Assembly: GCF_009796745.1 (NCBI RefSeq)
Contig: NZ_CP047024.1
Location: forward strand, 3,968,001-4,032,000
Length of the DNA stretch: 64,000 bases
Source: Paraglaciecola sp. L1A13
Lineage (GTDB): Bacteria > Pseudomonadota > Gammaproteobacteria > Enterobacterales > Alteromonadaceae
Direction: 5' to 3'
A program made the translations under genes and the position numbers. Of the stretch, positions 36,728 to 45,383 are shown one piece after another (positions within the stretch are counted from its first letter, which is position 1; each line of letters starts with the position of its first letter). The notes under the pieces are model-generated. The model had not been told where the DNA came from and did not search any database. It saw only the letters and a program-made list of their open reading frames with translations.

Positions 36728-36802
36728 TGGAGCGGGAAACGAGATTCGAACTCGCGACCCCAACCTTGGCAAGGTTGTGCTCTACCACTGAGCTATTCCC
36801 GC
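36728..36802 (-). tRNA. tRNA-Gly (GCC)
   Basis: Identical in sequence to the copy at 36384-36458: 75 nt, anticodon GCC, encoded CCA. It is nearest to the promoter at 36851-36878 and so the first gene of the leftward tRNA transcript. Confidence 0.96.
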
Positions 36803-36850
36803 ATCATGATTTGTGACAAAATCATCCGCTGTAGTTAACAGCGGGTGCGC

Positions 36851-36878
36851 ATTTTACAAAAACTAGCTGAGGACGCAA
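36851..36878 (-). promoter_or_regulatory. Promoter of the tRNA-Gly locus
   Basis: On the minus strand, -35 TTGCGT (36873-36878) and -10 TAAAAT (36851-36856) are separated by 16 nt. A GC-rich stretch (GCGCACCCGC) follows, as in stringently controlled stable-RNA promoters. The start would lie near 36844, giving a leader of about 40 nt with a CCGCTG/CAGCGG hairpin before the first tRNA. Confidence 0.65.
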
Positions 36879-36970
36879 GCCCTAAATTGCATTTATATGA
36901 AATTGATAAGGTTAAATGCGTAGTTTATCGGCATTGTGCTGAAGAAAAGTACAAAGCTGAAAATTGTTAT

Positions 36971-37516
36971 TCAAATATTGAATATATGCTGACGGTAGTA
37001 AACCAGCTCGGCAATTGATTCGCGGATATCATCTAAGGCTAAATGCACACCCTTTTTAGTAAATCCGTCTAGTACTTCAGGCTTCCAGCGTTTAACCAAC
37101 TCTTTAAGCGTGCTGACATCAATATTGCGATAATGAAAATATTCTTCCAATTCCGGCATATATTTCACCATAAACCGCCTGTCTTGCCCAATGGTATTCC
37201 CGCAAAGAGGCGACGCGCCTTTAGGCACATACTTTTCAAGAAACCGAATCGTTTCTGCTACAGCTGTTTGCTCATTAATACTGCTCTTTTGGCAACGCTG
37301 GGTTAATCCCGATTTACCGTGAGTATCAATACACCATTGGTTCATGTTGTTGAGCACATCGTCAGATTGATGTATGGCTAAAACAGGCCCCTCTGCCAAG
37401 ATGTTTAGATTGGCATCTGTCACTATTGTGGCTATTTCTAACACAACATCTACTTCGGGATGCAATCCGGTCATCTCCATATCAATCCAAACAAGGTTTT
37501 GTGCATCAACCGTCAT
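36971..37516 (-). CDS. orn: Oligoribonuclease
   Basis: This 181-residue 3'-5' exoribonuclease of the DEDDh family degrades 2-5 nt RNA fragments and pGpG from c-di-GMP turnover. Exo I motif WIDMEMTGL (Asp and Glu), Exo II around [10 protein letters not shown] and Exo III with [11 protein letters not shown] (His and Asp) are intact. Length and sequence agree with Orn of E. coli. It is divergent from rsgA, the conserved orientation in many Gammaproteobacteria. The presence of diguanylate cyclases in the genome makes the pGpG role relevant. Confidence 0.97.
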   Translation of the reverse strand: MTVDAQNLVWIDMEMTGLHPEVDVVLEIATIVTDANLNILAEGPVLAIHQSDDVLNNMNQWCIDTHGKSGLTQRCQKSSINEQTAVAETIRFLEKYVPKGASPLCGNTIGQDRRFMVKYMPELEEYFHYRNIDVSTLKELVKRWKPEVLDGFTKKGVHLALDDIRESIAELVYYRQHIFNI

Positions 37517-37559
37517 AGTTACTCCTAAAATCGCGCTAAATTAAGTTGGTGAAAGGAAT

Positions 37560-37568
37560 TGCTATAAT
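37560..37568 (+). promoter_or_regulatory. Extended -10 promoter of rsgA
   Basis: TG-C-TATAAT is a consensus extended -10 element, about 60 bp upstream of the rsgA GTG. A good -35 is not visible, which an extended -10 can compensate for. Confidence 0.5.
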
Positions 37569-37628
37569 TCCGTCCGAGCTAACGTTACCATAATACTAGA
37601 TATTAGAAGCAAATGCAGATATTCGCCT

Positions 37629-38657
37629 GTGTCGAAAAAACCAAAACTTACGCATAAACAGCGCCGTCAAGTCTCAAATAATCGTACTAAGCGATTGGCT
37701 GTGCCAGCGACTACCCCAACTGATGATCAACTAGAGGATCAACGAGCAGGTCGTGTTATCGGCCGCTTCGGCAAGCATGCTGACGTTGAAGACAGTGAAG
37801 GTAATATTCATCGATGTCATATTCGTCGTACCGTTATCAGCGTAGTCTGTGGTGATGAGGTGTTATTCCGTCCCGGTAAAGACGGTACTGAAAACATCAG
37901 TGGCGTCATTGAAATAGTCCAAGATCGTAAGTCAGTACTGACTCGCCCTGACTTTTATGACGGTGTTAAGCCTGTGGCTGCCAACATCGATCAAATTATT
38001 ATCGTGAGCTCTGTTATACCCGCCTTGTCATTGAACATTATTGATCGCTACTTAGTGGCCTCAGAAGATGTGGGGATCGAACCGGTGATCTTGCTTAATA
38101 AAGTAGAGCTTTTAACGGATGCTGAGCGCGAGAACGTCGAAAAACAATTACAAATTTATCACAACATTGGTTACCGGGTGGTTTATACCAGCTGTAAAAC
38201 GCACACAGGAATAAGCGACCTTGCTTTGTGTTTAAAAGATAAAATTAGCGTCTTCGTGGGTCAATCGGGTGTAGGTAAATCTAGTTTAATCAATGAATTA
38301 CTACCTGATGCTAGTGAGATCACCAAAGAAGTTTCTGACAACTCAGGTTTAGGCCAGCACACGACTACCACAGCCAAGTTGTTACACTTCCCTCAAGGCG
38401 GTGATTTAATTGACTCCCCAGGCGTACGTGAATTTGCACTATGGCACATGCCCATGGAGCGTTTAACTTGGGGGTTCAAAGAGTTCAGAGATTATATCGG
38501 CGGCTGTAAATTTCGTGATTGTACGCATGGAGACGACCCAGGCTGTATTATTCGCGCCGCCGCAGAGAAAGGTGATATCAGCATGCAACGCTATGAGAGC
38601 TATCACAAAATACTGTCAAACCTAGATGAACAGCGGCCTGCCCACAGTAAAGTTTAA
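37629..38657 (+). CDS. rsgA: Ribosome small-subunit GTPase RsgA
   Basis: This 342-residue GTPase has an OB-fold N-terminal domain, then a circularly permuted GTPase domain with motif order G4 (LLNKVEL, about 156), G1 (GQSGVGKSS, 211-219), G3 (DSPGVREF) and a zinc-binding C-terminal segment ([14 protein letters not shown]). It binds the late 30S subunit and tests the decoding centre before release. The gene starts with GTG, is divergent from orn and is followed by psd, as in E. coli. The N-terminus is rich in Lys, as is normal. Confidence 0.96.
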   Translation: MSKKPKLTHKQRRQVSNNRTKRLAVPATTPTDDQLEDQRAGRVIGRFGKHADVEDSEGNIHRCHIRRTVISVVCGDEVLFRPGKDGTENISGVIEIVQDRKSVLTRPDFYDGVKPVAANIDQIIIVSSVIPALSLNIIDRYLVASEDVGIEPVILLNKVELLTDAERENVEKQLQIYHNIGYRVVYTSCKTHTGISDLALCLKDKISVFVGQSGVGKSSLINELLPDASEITKEVSDNSGLGQHTTTTAKLLHFPQGGDLIDSPGVREFALWHMPMERLTWGFKEFRDYIGGCKFRDCTHGDDPGCIIRAAAEKGDISMQRYESYHKILSNLDEQRPAHSKV

Positions 38658-38807
38658 CAAACGCTTAGATAATTAGCCTATTTAAGGCGGTCAGTGAATT
38701 ATTGATCGCCATATTTAACTAGCATATAGCCCAACGTGCTTATCATCCTTCACACAAAATAAAATATTGCTGTACAATCACCTACGGTAAAAACTTTTCG
38801 TTTTAGG

Positions 38808-39677
38808 ATGCTAATTTTGTTCGACTCGCTAAAAATTGCTTTGCAATACATCACCCCTAAGCATTTGATTTCAAGGCTAGTAGGTAAACTTGCCGCTGCC
38901 GAAGCAGGTGGTTTAACCACGGCTTTAATTAAGCTATTTGTTAAACAGTACAACGTCAATATGTCAGAAGCTGAGCGTGAAAACCCAGCTGATTATTCGT
39001 CATTCAATGAATTTTTCACTCGCGCCCTAAAAAGTGATGCACGGATTATTTGCCCTAACGCACAAGACGTAGCGATGCCAGTTGATGGTGCAGTAAGCCA
39101 ATTAGGCGATATTAGGCACGACAATATTTTCCAAGCTAAAGGCCACGATTACAGCTTAACGACTTTACTCGGTGGAAAACCTGAATTAGCTACAGCTTTC
39201 AAAAATGGTAAATTCGCCACTGTGTATTTATCGCCAAAAGACTATCATCGAATTCATATGCCAATAGATGGTCAGCTGACTGATATGGTATATGTGCCCG
39301 GTGATTTGTTTTCTGTCAGTCCTCTAACTGCGGAACGTGTTCCTGGTTTATTTGCACGAAACGAGCGTGTCGTCGCCATTTTTTCTACACCTAAAGGCAA
39401 AATGGCTATGGTATTAGTGGGCGCAACAATCGTTGCCAGCATTGAAACCGTTTGGGCAGGTACAGTGTCGCCACCAGTGGGTAAAAATGTCGTGCATTGG
39501 CAATATCCAAGTGAAGGAGAAGAATCCGTTTTCCTCAAAAAGGGCGACGAATTAGGTCGTTTCAAATTAGGCTCGACCATAGTGGCTTGTTTCGAGCCCA
39601 ATATGGTGGAATTCGCTGACTATAACGCTGGAGATGAAACTCGCCTCGGTGATGTTTTCGCTACTTTGACTAAATAG
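38808..39677 (+). CDS. psd: Phosphatidylserine decarboxylase
   Basis: This 289-residue proenzyme converts phosphatidylserine to phosphatidylethanolamine at the inner membrane. The self-cleavage motif LGST lies at residues 254-257, with Ser256 becoming the pyruvoyl group. The conserved KDYHRIHMP motif, part of the active site, is present. It follows rsgA by 150 bp, the standard order. An EamA transporter gene starts 2 bp after it. Confidence 0.96.
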   Translation: MLILFDSLKIALQYITPKHLISRLVGKLAAAEAGGLTTALIKLFVKQYNVNMSEAERENPADYSSFNEFFTRALKSDARIICPNAQDVAMPVDGAVSQLGDIRHDNIFQAKGHDYSLTTLLGGKPELATAFKNGKFATVYLSPKDYHRIHMPIDGQLTDMVYVPGDLFSVSPLTAERVPGLFARNERVVAIFSTPKGKMAMVLVGATIVASIETVWAGTVSPPVGKNVVHWQYPSEGEESVFLKKGDELGRFKLGSTIVACFEPNMVEFADYNAGDETRLGDVFATLTK

Positions 39678-39679
39678 TC

Positions 39680-40546
39680 ATGGATCCTGTTAAAAAAAGT
39701 CTGTGGTCTTTGCACTTCACTGTTATTTTATTAGGGGCAACTGCACTTTTTTCTAAAATAATCCCCCTCTCGGCGACTGATATCACATTCGGTCGCTCTA
39801 TTATTGCCTGCTTAATGCTTTTTTCATTGGTGAAAATGAGTGGTGGCAAGCTTAACCTAGCCCGCAGAAAAGATTATTTAATTGGTATCGGCTTAGGCTT
39901 ATTAATGGCGGCGCATTGGGTCAGTTATTTTGCAGCAATGCAATATTCCAGCGTCTCGGTGGGCATGATTGCCCTATTTACCTTTCCTGTGATAACCGTT
40001 TTAATTGAGCCCTTCTTTGAAGGGATACGACTTGTTTGGCAAGATGTTCTTAGCGCGGTAGTGGTACTTTTTGGCATATGCTTGATAGTGCCTGAAGTGT
40101 CGTTCGATAACGATGTTACCTTAGGAATTATTGTTGGCGTAGGTTCTGCCATACTCTATGCCTTGCGTAATCTGTGTCATCGAAAATACTTTTCCCATTA
40201 CAGCGGATCGCTGGCGATGGCCTATCAAACTTTGGTTATTTTCTTCTGCTTGAGCTTTTTCATTACACCGGAATTATTCAAAGCTAGTAGCCAAACCTAT
40301 GTATATCTCGTTTTACTCGGCACGTTTTTTACCGCTGTTCCCCATGCACTGATTGCTACGAGCTTGCAGCACCTAAGAGCAAAAACATTTTCGCTGGTTG
40401 CCTGTATGCAGCCCTTATACGGCGTTATTTTGGCTATTTTGGTACTCGACGAAGAGCCCAATTGGCAGACATTTGTGGGTGGATTATTGGTCATTTCAGC
40501 CGCTTTGTACGAAACTATTAACACTCAAAAATTACATAAGAAATAG
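39680..40546 (+). CDS. EamA-family (DMT) transporter
   Basis: The 288-residue protein has ten hydrophobic helices arranged as two EamA repeats, the standard layout of drug/metabolite exporters. Signature residues include the first-repeat end SSVSVGMIALFTFPVITVLIEP and the C-terminal LDEEPNWQTFVGG. The substrate may be amino acids, nucleotides or other metabolites, and cannot be told. It starts 2 bp after psd and is followed by gdpD after 8 bp, so it belongs to the rsgA-psd transcription unit or the psd-EamA-gdpD subset. Confidence 0.88.
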   Translation: MDPVKKSLWSLHFTVILLGATALFSKIIPLSATDITFGRSIIACLMLFSLVKMSGGKLNLARRKDYLIGIGLGLLMAAHWVSYFAAMQYSSVSVGMIALFTFPVITVLIEPFFEGIRLVWQDVLSAVVVLFGICLIVPEVSFDNDVTLGIIVGVGSAILYALRNLCHRKYFSHYSGSLAMAYQTLVIFFCLSFFITPELFKASSQTYVYLVLLGTFFTAVPHALIATSLQHLRAKTFSLVACMQPLYGVILAILVLDEEPNWQTFVGGLLVISAALYETINTQKLHKK

Positions 40547-40554
40547 GCCTACCT

Positions 40555-41247
40555 ATGCTTGTTTTTGCCCATCGTGGTGCTAGTGCCGATGCCCCTGAAA
40601 ACACCTTACTCGCCGTCAACAAGGCCTTAGGCCAAGATTGCGATGGTATAGAAATAGATGTACATCAACATGGGGACCAACTATTGGTGATCCATGATCA
40701 CTGGTTGCATCGCACCACCAATGGTCAGGGGCAACTGAGTGAATACACATTTGAACAGCTACAAAAACTCGATGCTGGCCTTGGTGAGAGTATCCCTACC
40801 CTGTGGCAGGTAATGGAGTGTGTTGCTGGGCGTTGTTTATTGAATATTGAAATAAAAGGCGTACATGATGTACAACTGGTACTCGATAATATTGAAAAAG
40901 CCTTGCACGAACTGAATTTCACTTTAGATCATTTTATTGTTTCATCGTTTGACCACCATCTACTGCGCAGTATTAAAGAACATAAGCCAGATTTAAAAAT
41001 TGGTGCCTTAACGGCAAGTAAGCCTATTGATTACGCAGGCTTTGCCCAGTCGCTAAATGCCTATTCAGTCAATGCAGATGTAACATTTGTCGATGAAGCG
41101 TTTGTGCTTGATGCCAAACGTAGAGGTTTGAAAATATTTGTATATACAGTTGATCAGCAAGCAGATTTAACCAAGTTAGCTAATTGGCATGTTGATGGTG
41201 TATTTAGCAATGGCCCGGGACGAGCAAAAGCTTTTTTGGCACGTTAG
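40555..41247 (+). CDS. Glycerophosphodiester phosphodiesterase
   Basis: This 230-residue TIM-barrel enzyme hydrolyses glycerophosphodiesters to glycerol-3-phosphate and alcohol. The active-site motif HRGASADAPENT, metal ligands in DGIEIDVHQHGD and the catalytic HDHWLHRTT segment are all present. There is no signal peptide, so it acts in the cytoplasm, as UgpQ does. It is co-directional with psd and an EamA transporter and may recycle phospholipid head groups. Length is typical of the short bacterial form. Confidence 0.92.
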   Translation: MLVFAHRGASADAPENTLLAVNKALGQDCDGIEIDVHQHGDQLLVIHDHWLHRTTNGQGQLSEYTFEQLQKLDAGLGESIPTLWQVMECVAGRCLLNIEIKGVHDVQLVLDNIEKALHELNFTLDHFIVSSFDHHLLRSIKEHKPDLKIGALTASKPIDYAGFAQSLNAYSVNADVTFVDEAFVLDAKRRGLKIFVYTVDQQADLTKLANWHVDGVFSNGPGRAKAFLAR

Positions 41248-41392
41248 GGTAGTGTTGCTTAATAGAGAGATTTGAACGCTTCTTGTAGAAGGTTAGTGTA
41301 GAAGTTTAAGGCTAATTTTAGAAGCTGAAAGAGGCGTTAGCGATTGGATTTCCAGATTAGAAAGCAGCGTGACAACGACGCCTCAAGTTAGA

Positions 41393-41806
41393 CTAATCCG
41401 CAGAGCAGCTTGTTGTTTCAGTATCACAACTGTGACAACTCCTACACAATTTCAAATTCACTATATGAGCACCCACAATAAGCATGGCGCCTATCGCAAT
41501 AGTGAAAGGCTCATAACTATCGCCAAACATGTTCTTATTCCAATAAATAATCCCCCCAAGCATTAAGCTATAAACAGGATAAATTTGGCGATGATAACGA
41601 TAAAAGCCAGATAACAATGCCCAAAATCCAACGATCATGGATAACGATAATATAATGCGTTCAAACCATGCTTGAGCGAAGAAGCTTGCACCGACTAAAG
41701 GTAATAAGGGAATAAGAATGGGTAATGCCAGGCAATGCACCGCGCATAAACTTGAGGCCCATATGCCTAGCCTATCTAATAGCGATTTGTCTTGTATTAC
41801 TTGCAT
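41393..41806 (-). CDS. MerC-domain membrane protein
   Basis: The 137-residue protein has four hydrophobic helices and the MerC pattern (SSLCAVHCLALPILIPLLPL). A cysteine-rich C-terminus (CRSCHSCDTETTSC) follows. Although named for mercury transport, homologues outside mer operons are common. The near-perfect Zur-type palindrome in its promoter argues that it functions in zinc supply, with the Cys/His residues as metal ligands. This is inference. No other mer genes are nearby. Confidence 0.82.
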   Translation of the reverse strand: MQVIQDKSLLDRLGIWASSLCAVHCLALPILIPLLPLVGASFFAQAWFERIILSLSMIVGFWALLSGFYRYHRQIYPVYSLMLGGIIYWNKNMFGDSYEPFTIAIGAMLIVGAHIVNLKLCRSCHSCDTETTSCSAD

Positions 41807-41833
41807 TGCGCGTCAATCCTTAATAAGTCAAAC

Positions 41834-41846
41834 GTTATAATATAAC
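41834..41846. promoter_or_regulatory. Zur box upstream of the MerC-like gene
   Basis: GTTATAATATAAC is an exact palindromic core of the gammaproteobacterial Zur consensus (GTTATANTATAAC). It lies 28 bp upstream of the start codon and overlaps the probable -10 region. Repression by zinc-bound Zur is the simplest reading. Confidence 0.75.
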
Positions 41847-42097
41847 ATAATCAGCATATTGCAAAATTATTTCACGCTTTTTTCAATGAATTAATCAGCA
41901 AAATATAACTAACATATGCTTAAGTTCTTCCATCCCTGTAGCCACAAGAGCTGCTATCTCAAATCAATACTGTTAATTAACGTTCCGCAGATGGGTTAAT
42001 TTCCTTACAGTTGGGCTTCCGTAATTTTATAAACTTGCTATATCTCGTCAGCCTTTTGTAATAATGTTGTGGGCAAGTGTCACAAGGAATGAACCTG

Positions 42098-43453
42098 ATG
42101 AAGTTAACTAAAAGAGCTTTTATCAAAGCCAGTGCAGCAGCCATTGCTACCCTCCCCCTTTCGCATACTGTTTCGGCGGTAAATACAGCCTCAGCCAATC
42201 CATCACTTGGCGCTAAAACTTCAGAGCTGCCTAATATTAGCTCAAAAAGCATTCCCATTAGCAAAGCCGAGCGCGTTGCGCGGATCAAAAAAGCCCAAAT
42301 ACTCATGACGCAATTTAATATTGCCGCAATGGTATTGGAGCCTGGCGCTTCTATGGATTATTTTACTGGTATTCAGTGGTGGCGTAGCGAACGCCTAACA
42401 GCGGTGGTTATTCCAAGGGAAGGCGAGATAGCGGTACTTTGCCCCTTCTTCGAAGAACCCAGTATCCGTGAATCGCTTCAGGTAGGTGACGATGTCCGTG
42501 TGTGGCAAGAGCACGAAAGCCCTTTCGCGTTGATACAGCAAATATTGAAGGACCGCGGTGTTCAAAAAGGCCGATTAGCATTTGAGCAGTCGGTACGGTA
42601 CTTCGTACTGCAAGGGACTTTGGCCTTAATGAGCAATATGCAGCATACCTCAGCTGATCCCATTACTCAGGGTTGCCGCATGTTTAAGAGCGTCCATGAA
42701 ATCACCCTGATGCACAAAGCGAATGAGATAACCTTGAGGGCATATGCTCACGTGCACGCTAACCTTGCCATAGGTATGAGCCAACAAGACGTCAAACAGT
42801 TGATGAGCAGTGCGCAAACGCAACTCGGTGGTAGCGGTATCTGGACAATGGCGCTATTTAATGAAGCCAGTGCGTATCCACATGGTAGTAATCAAGCGCA
42901 AACCATTCGTGCGGGATCAACGATATTAATGGATTGCGGCTGCGCGGTGCAGGGTTATCAATCTGATATCAGTCGTACGTTTGTTTTTGGCGAAGCCAGT
43001 AAAAAACAGCAACAAATTTGGCAAACTGTGCGCCGAGGCCAACAAATAGCTTTTGAAAAAGCCCAACTTGGCACCCCCGCTGGTGCAGTTGATGACGCTG
43101 TGCGAGCTTACTATCATACACAAGGCTTGGGGCCCGATTATCAATTACCGGGTCTATCTCATCGCACTGGTCACGGAATTGGTATGGAAGGCCACGAGCC
43201 TGTTAATTTTGTGCACAATGAACAAACCCCGCTTCAAGTAGGTATGTGTTTTTCCGATGAGCCCGGTATTTACATCCCAGAAGAATTTGGCGTACGGTTG
43301 GAAGACTGCCTCTATATGACAAAAGACGGCCCTCGCTGGTTCACCACACCGCCAGATAACCTTGAAGCGCCCATAGGTAACGTAAGCCCATTAGACTCGG
43401 TCCTATCAGCTCAGATCCCTTTTCGTTTATCGACTAAAGAAGAAGCCATTTAA
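42098..43453 (+). CDS. Exported Xaa-Pro peptidase-like M24 protein
   Basis: About 451 residues. The N-terminus MKLTKRAFIKASAAAIATLP looks like a twin-arginine-type signal with one Lys in place of Arg (KR), followed by a typical hydrophobic stretch. The M24 pita-bread metallopeptidase domain has the metal-ligand pattern: Asp in LMDCGC and DISRTFVFG, His in GHGIGMEGHE, Glu in DEPGIY and RLED. It should cleave Xaa-Pro or related dipeptide bonds outside the cytoplasm. The ATG at 42098 is preferred over GTG 42077 because of its AAGGA 9 nt upstream. It overlaps the DUF885 gene by one base. Confidence 0.85.
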   Translation: MKLTKRAFIKASAAAIATLPLSHTVSAVNTASANPSLGAKTSELPNISSKSIPISKAERVARIKKAQILMTQFNIAAMVLEPGASMDYFTGIQWWRSERLTAVVIPREGEIAVLCPFFEEPSIRESLQVGDDVRVWQEHESPFALIQQILKDRGVQKGRLAFEQSVRYFVLQGTLALMSNMQHTSADPITQGCRMFKSVHEITLMHKANEITLRAYAHVHANLAIGMSQQDVKQLMSSAQTQLGGSGIWTMALFNEASAYPHGSNQAQTIRAGSTILMDCGCAVQGYQSDISRTFVFGEASKKQQQIWQTVRRGQQIAFEKAQLGTPAGAVDDAVRAYYHTQGLGPDYQLPGLSHRTGHGIGMEGHEPVNFVHNEQTPLQVGMCFSDEPGIYIPEEFGVRLEDCLYMTKDGPRWFTTPPDNLEAPIGNVSPLDSVLSAQIPFRLSTKEEAI

Positions 43454-45219
43454 TGAAGCAGACGACATTATTAAATCATGCATCTAGCGCACTGACTAAA
43501 GCGATAAGCACCCTAACCTTGTTAGTCATCAGTTCAACAGCTTGGGCAGGCGCTAACGAAGATTTCTCGACCCTGCTGGACATCCATTGGCAAGAAGCAA
43601 ATAAGGAAAAAATATTTTTTCGTACCGACCCTGATGGTTGGAAACCTCAGGGCAAACTGGCCGACTTTAGTGCTCAAGGATTTGCCCGCCGTGACGCATT
43701 TAATCAGCGCATGTTAGACGCGTTAGATAACATAGATATGGCCCAGTTGAGCGCTAAGCAGCAGGTTAGCTATCGCTTATTTAAATATGAACGAGAAACT
43801 GAAGCCAACAGTTATCAATTTCAAGACCGTTATTTTCCAATTAATTTTTTAAGCGGTTGGCATACCTATTTTGCTGAAGCACCGGCCAATATGGCATTCC
43901 AATCGACGCAAGATTACGATCAATACTTAGTCAGTCTTGCCGATTATCCTCGTTTCAATCAAGAAAATATCGACTTACTTGCACAAGGCGTTAAGAAAGG
44001 GTTTGTACAACACTGTGAAACGTTCAAAGATTATCAACAAAGCATATCCACGCACATAGTTGATACGCCAAAAGACAGCGCGTTATACGAGCCTTTCACT
44101 CGTTTCCCTAGTCAGTTTAGTGAAGCACAAAAAAATCAGTATGCGCATAAAGGTGCGGAACTTATTAAACAAGCTGTGGTGCCAGCCTATGCCCATTTTT
44201 ACGATTATTTTGTTAATGATTACATGACTCATTGTCGTAAAGAACCGGGTATAGCTAGTGTAAAAGGCGGCGCTGAATATTATGCTTATACTGCTAACTA
44301 CTTCACCACGACCGATCTAACGCCTAAGCAGATTCATCAGCTTGGCTTAGACGAAGTAGAGCGCATCGGAAAAGAGATGAACGCCATTATTAAACAAGTG
44401 GGCTTTGAGGGTAGTAACAGTGAATTTTTACAGTTTTTAGCCACTGATCCGCAGTTTTATGCCCAAGATCGCCAAGATGTATTAGAAAAAACAGCCTTTA
44501 TCACCCAAAAAATGTACGGCAAATTACCGAGCTTTTTTGCCACTTTGCCACGTAACACCTTTACCATAAAAGGTTCTGCCTCAAGAGGCGCATTTTATAT
44601 GCCGCCACCAGATACGCGCACACCCGGCACGTATTTTTTAACGTCTGAGCCTGCCCAGCAACCTCTGTATAATCTTGAAGCACTGAGCTTACACGAAGCT
44701 GTACCTGGTCATCACCTGCAAAACGCCATTGCAATGGAACTTGATGTACCGGAATTTCGTCGCACCTTGAGTCATTCAGCCTTCACCGAAGGCTGGGGCT
44801 TGTATTCTGAACGCCTAGGAAAAGAAGCGGGGTTTTACCAAGATCCCTACAGTGACTTTGGTCGATTAGGTTACGAGATGTGGCGCGCTGTGCGTCTCGT
44901 GGTAGATACAGGTATTCACGCTTTTGGCTGGAGCCGCCAGCAAGCCATCGATTATTTGGGCTCACGCACTGCCCTAACTCAGAAGTCAACAGCAGATCAA
45001 ATTGATAGATATATATCTTGGCCGGGACAAGCGCTGTCATACAAAATTGGCGAGCTTAAAATACGTGAACTACGAAGCCAAGCAGAAAGCAGCCTAAAAG
45101 AAAACTTTGATATACGCCAATTTCACGATGTGATAATAGGTCAAGGTTCTTTGCCCATGGCCGTATTAGAAGACAGCGTGAACCAATGGATTGAAACACA
45201 GCAAAAACACGACGAATAA
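43453..45219 (+). CDS. DUF885 family peptidase, exported
   Basis: This 588-residue protein has a signal peptide (hydrophobic stretch ending near STAWA) and the DUF885 zinc-peptidase motif HEAVPGHH at residues 414-421, with a distant Glu in AFTEGWGLYSERLGKE, as in M2/M3-like gluzincins. Family members are often annotated only as DUF885 and are thought to be dipeptidases or similar exopeptidases. The gene overlaps the preceding M24 peptidase gene by one base (TAATG), so translation is coupled. The two exported peptidases likely act on the same peptide pool. Confidence 0.88.
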   Translation: MKQTTLLNHASSALTKAISTLTLLVISSTAWAGANEDFSTLLDIHWQEANKEKIFFRTDPDGWKPQGKLADFSAQGFARRDAFNQRMLDALDNIDMAQLSAKQQVSYRLFKYERETEANSYQFQDRYFPINFLSGWHTYFAEAPANMAFQSTQDYDQYLVSLADYPRFNQENIDLLAQGVKKGFVQHCETFKDYQQSISTHIVDTPKDSALYEPFTRFPSQFSEAQKNQYAHKGAELIKQAVVPAYAHFYDYFVNDYMTHCRKEPGIASVKGGAEYYAYTANYFTTTDLTPKQIHQLGLDEVERIGKEMNAIIKQVGFEGSNSEFLQFLATDPQFYAQDRQDVLEKTAFITQKMYGKLPSFFATLPRNTFTIKGSASRGAFYMPPPDTRTPGTYFLTSEPAQQPLYNLEALSLHEAVPGHHLQNAIAMELDVPEFRRTLSHSAFTEGWGLYSERLGKEAGFYQDPYSDFGRLGYEMWRAVRLVVDTGIHAFGWSRQQAIDYLGSRTALTQKSTADQIDRYISWPGQALSYKIGELKIRELRSQAESSLKENFDIRQFHDVIIGQGSLPMAVLEDSVNQWIETQQKHDE

Positions 45220-45383
45220 CCGTCTGTTACGGCTTGTTACGTATTAGACATGCATTACCAATCAAAGAGTACAAAGCCGCCTTGAGTGACTTTAACTGTT
45301 TGCCATACACTAAGTGACTAAAATATAGACTTCTTAGAAAGTTGTAAAAATCATAACAATACCTAACCTAGGGGACAGAGCAA

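Noticed and set aside
35778..36802. CRISPR-like appearance
   Set aside because: The repeated segments are tRNA 3' ends plus 14-bp units, spacers are themselves repeated (two types), unit lengths vary and no cas genes are nearby.
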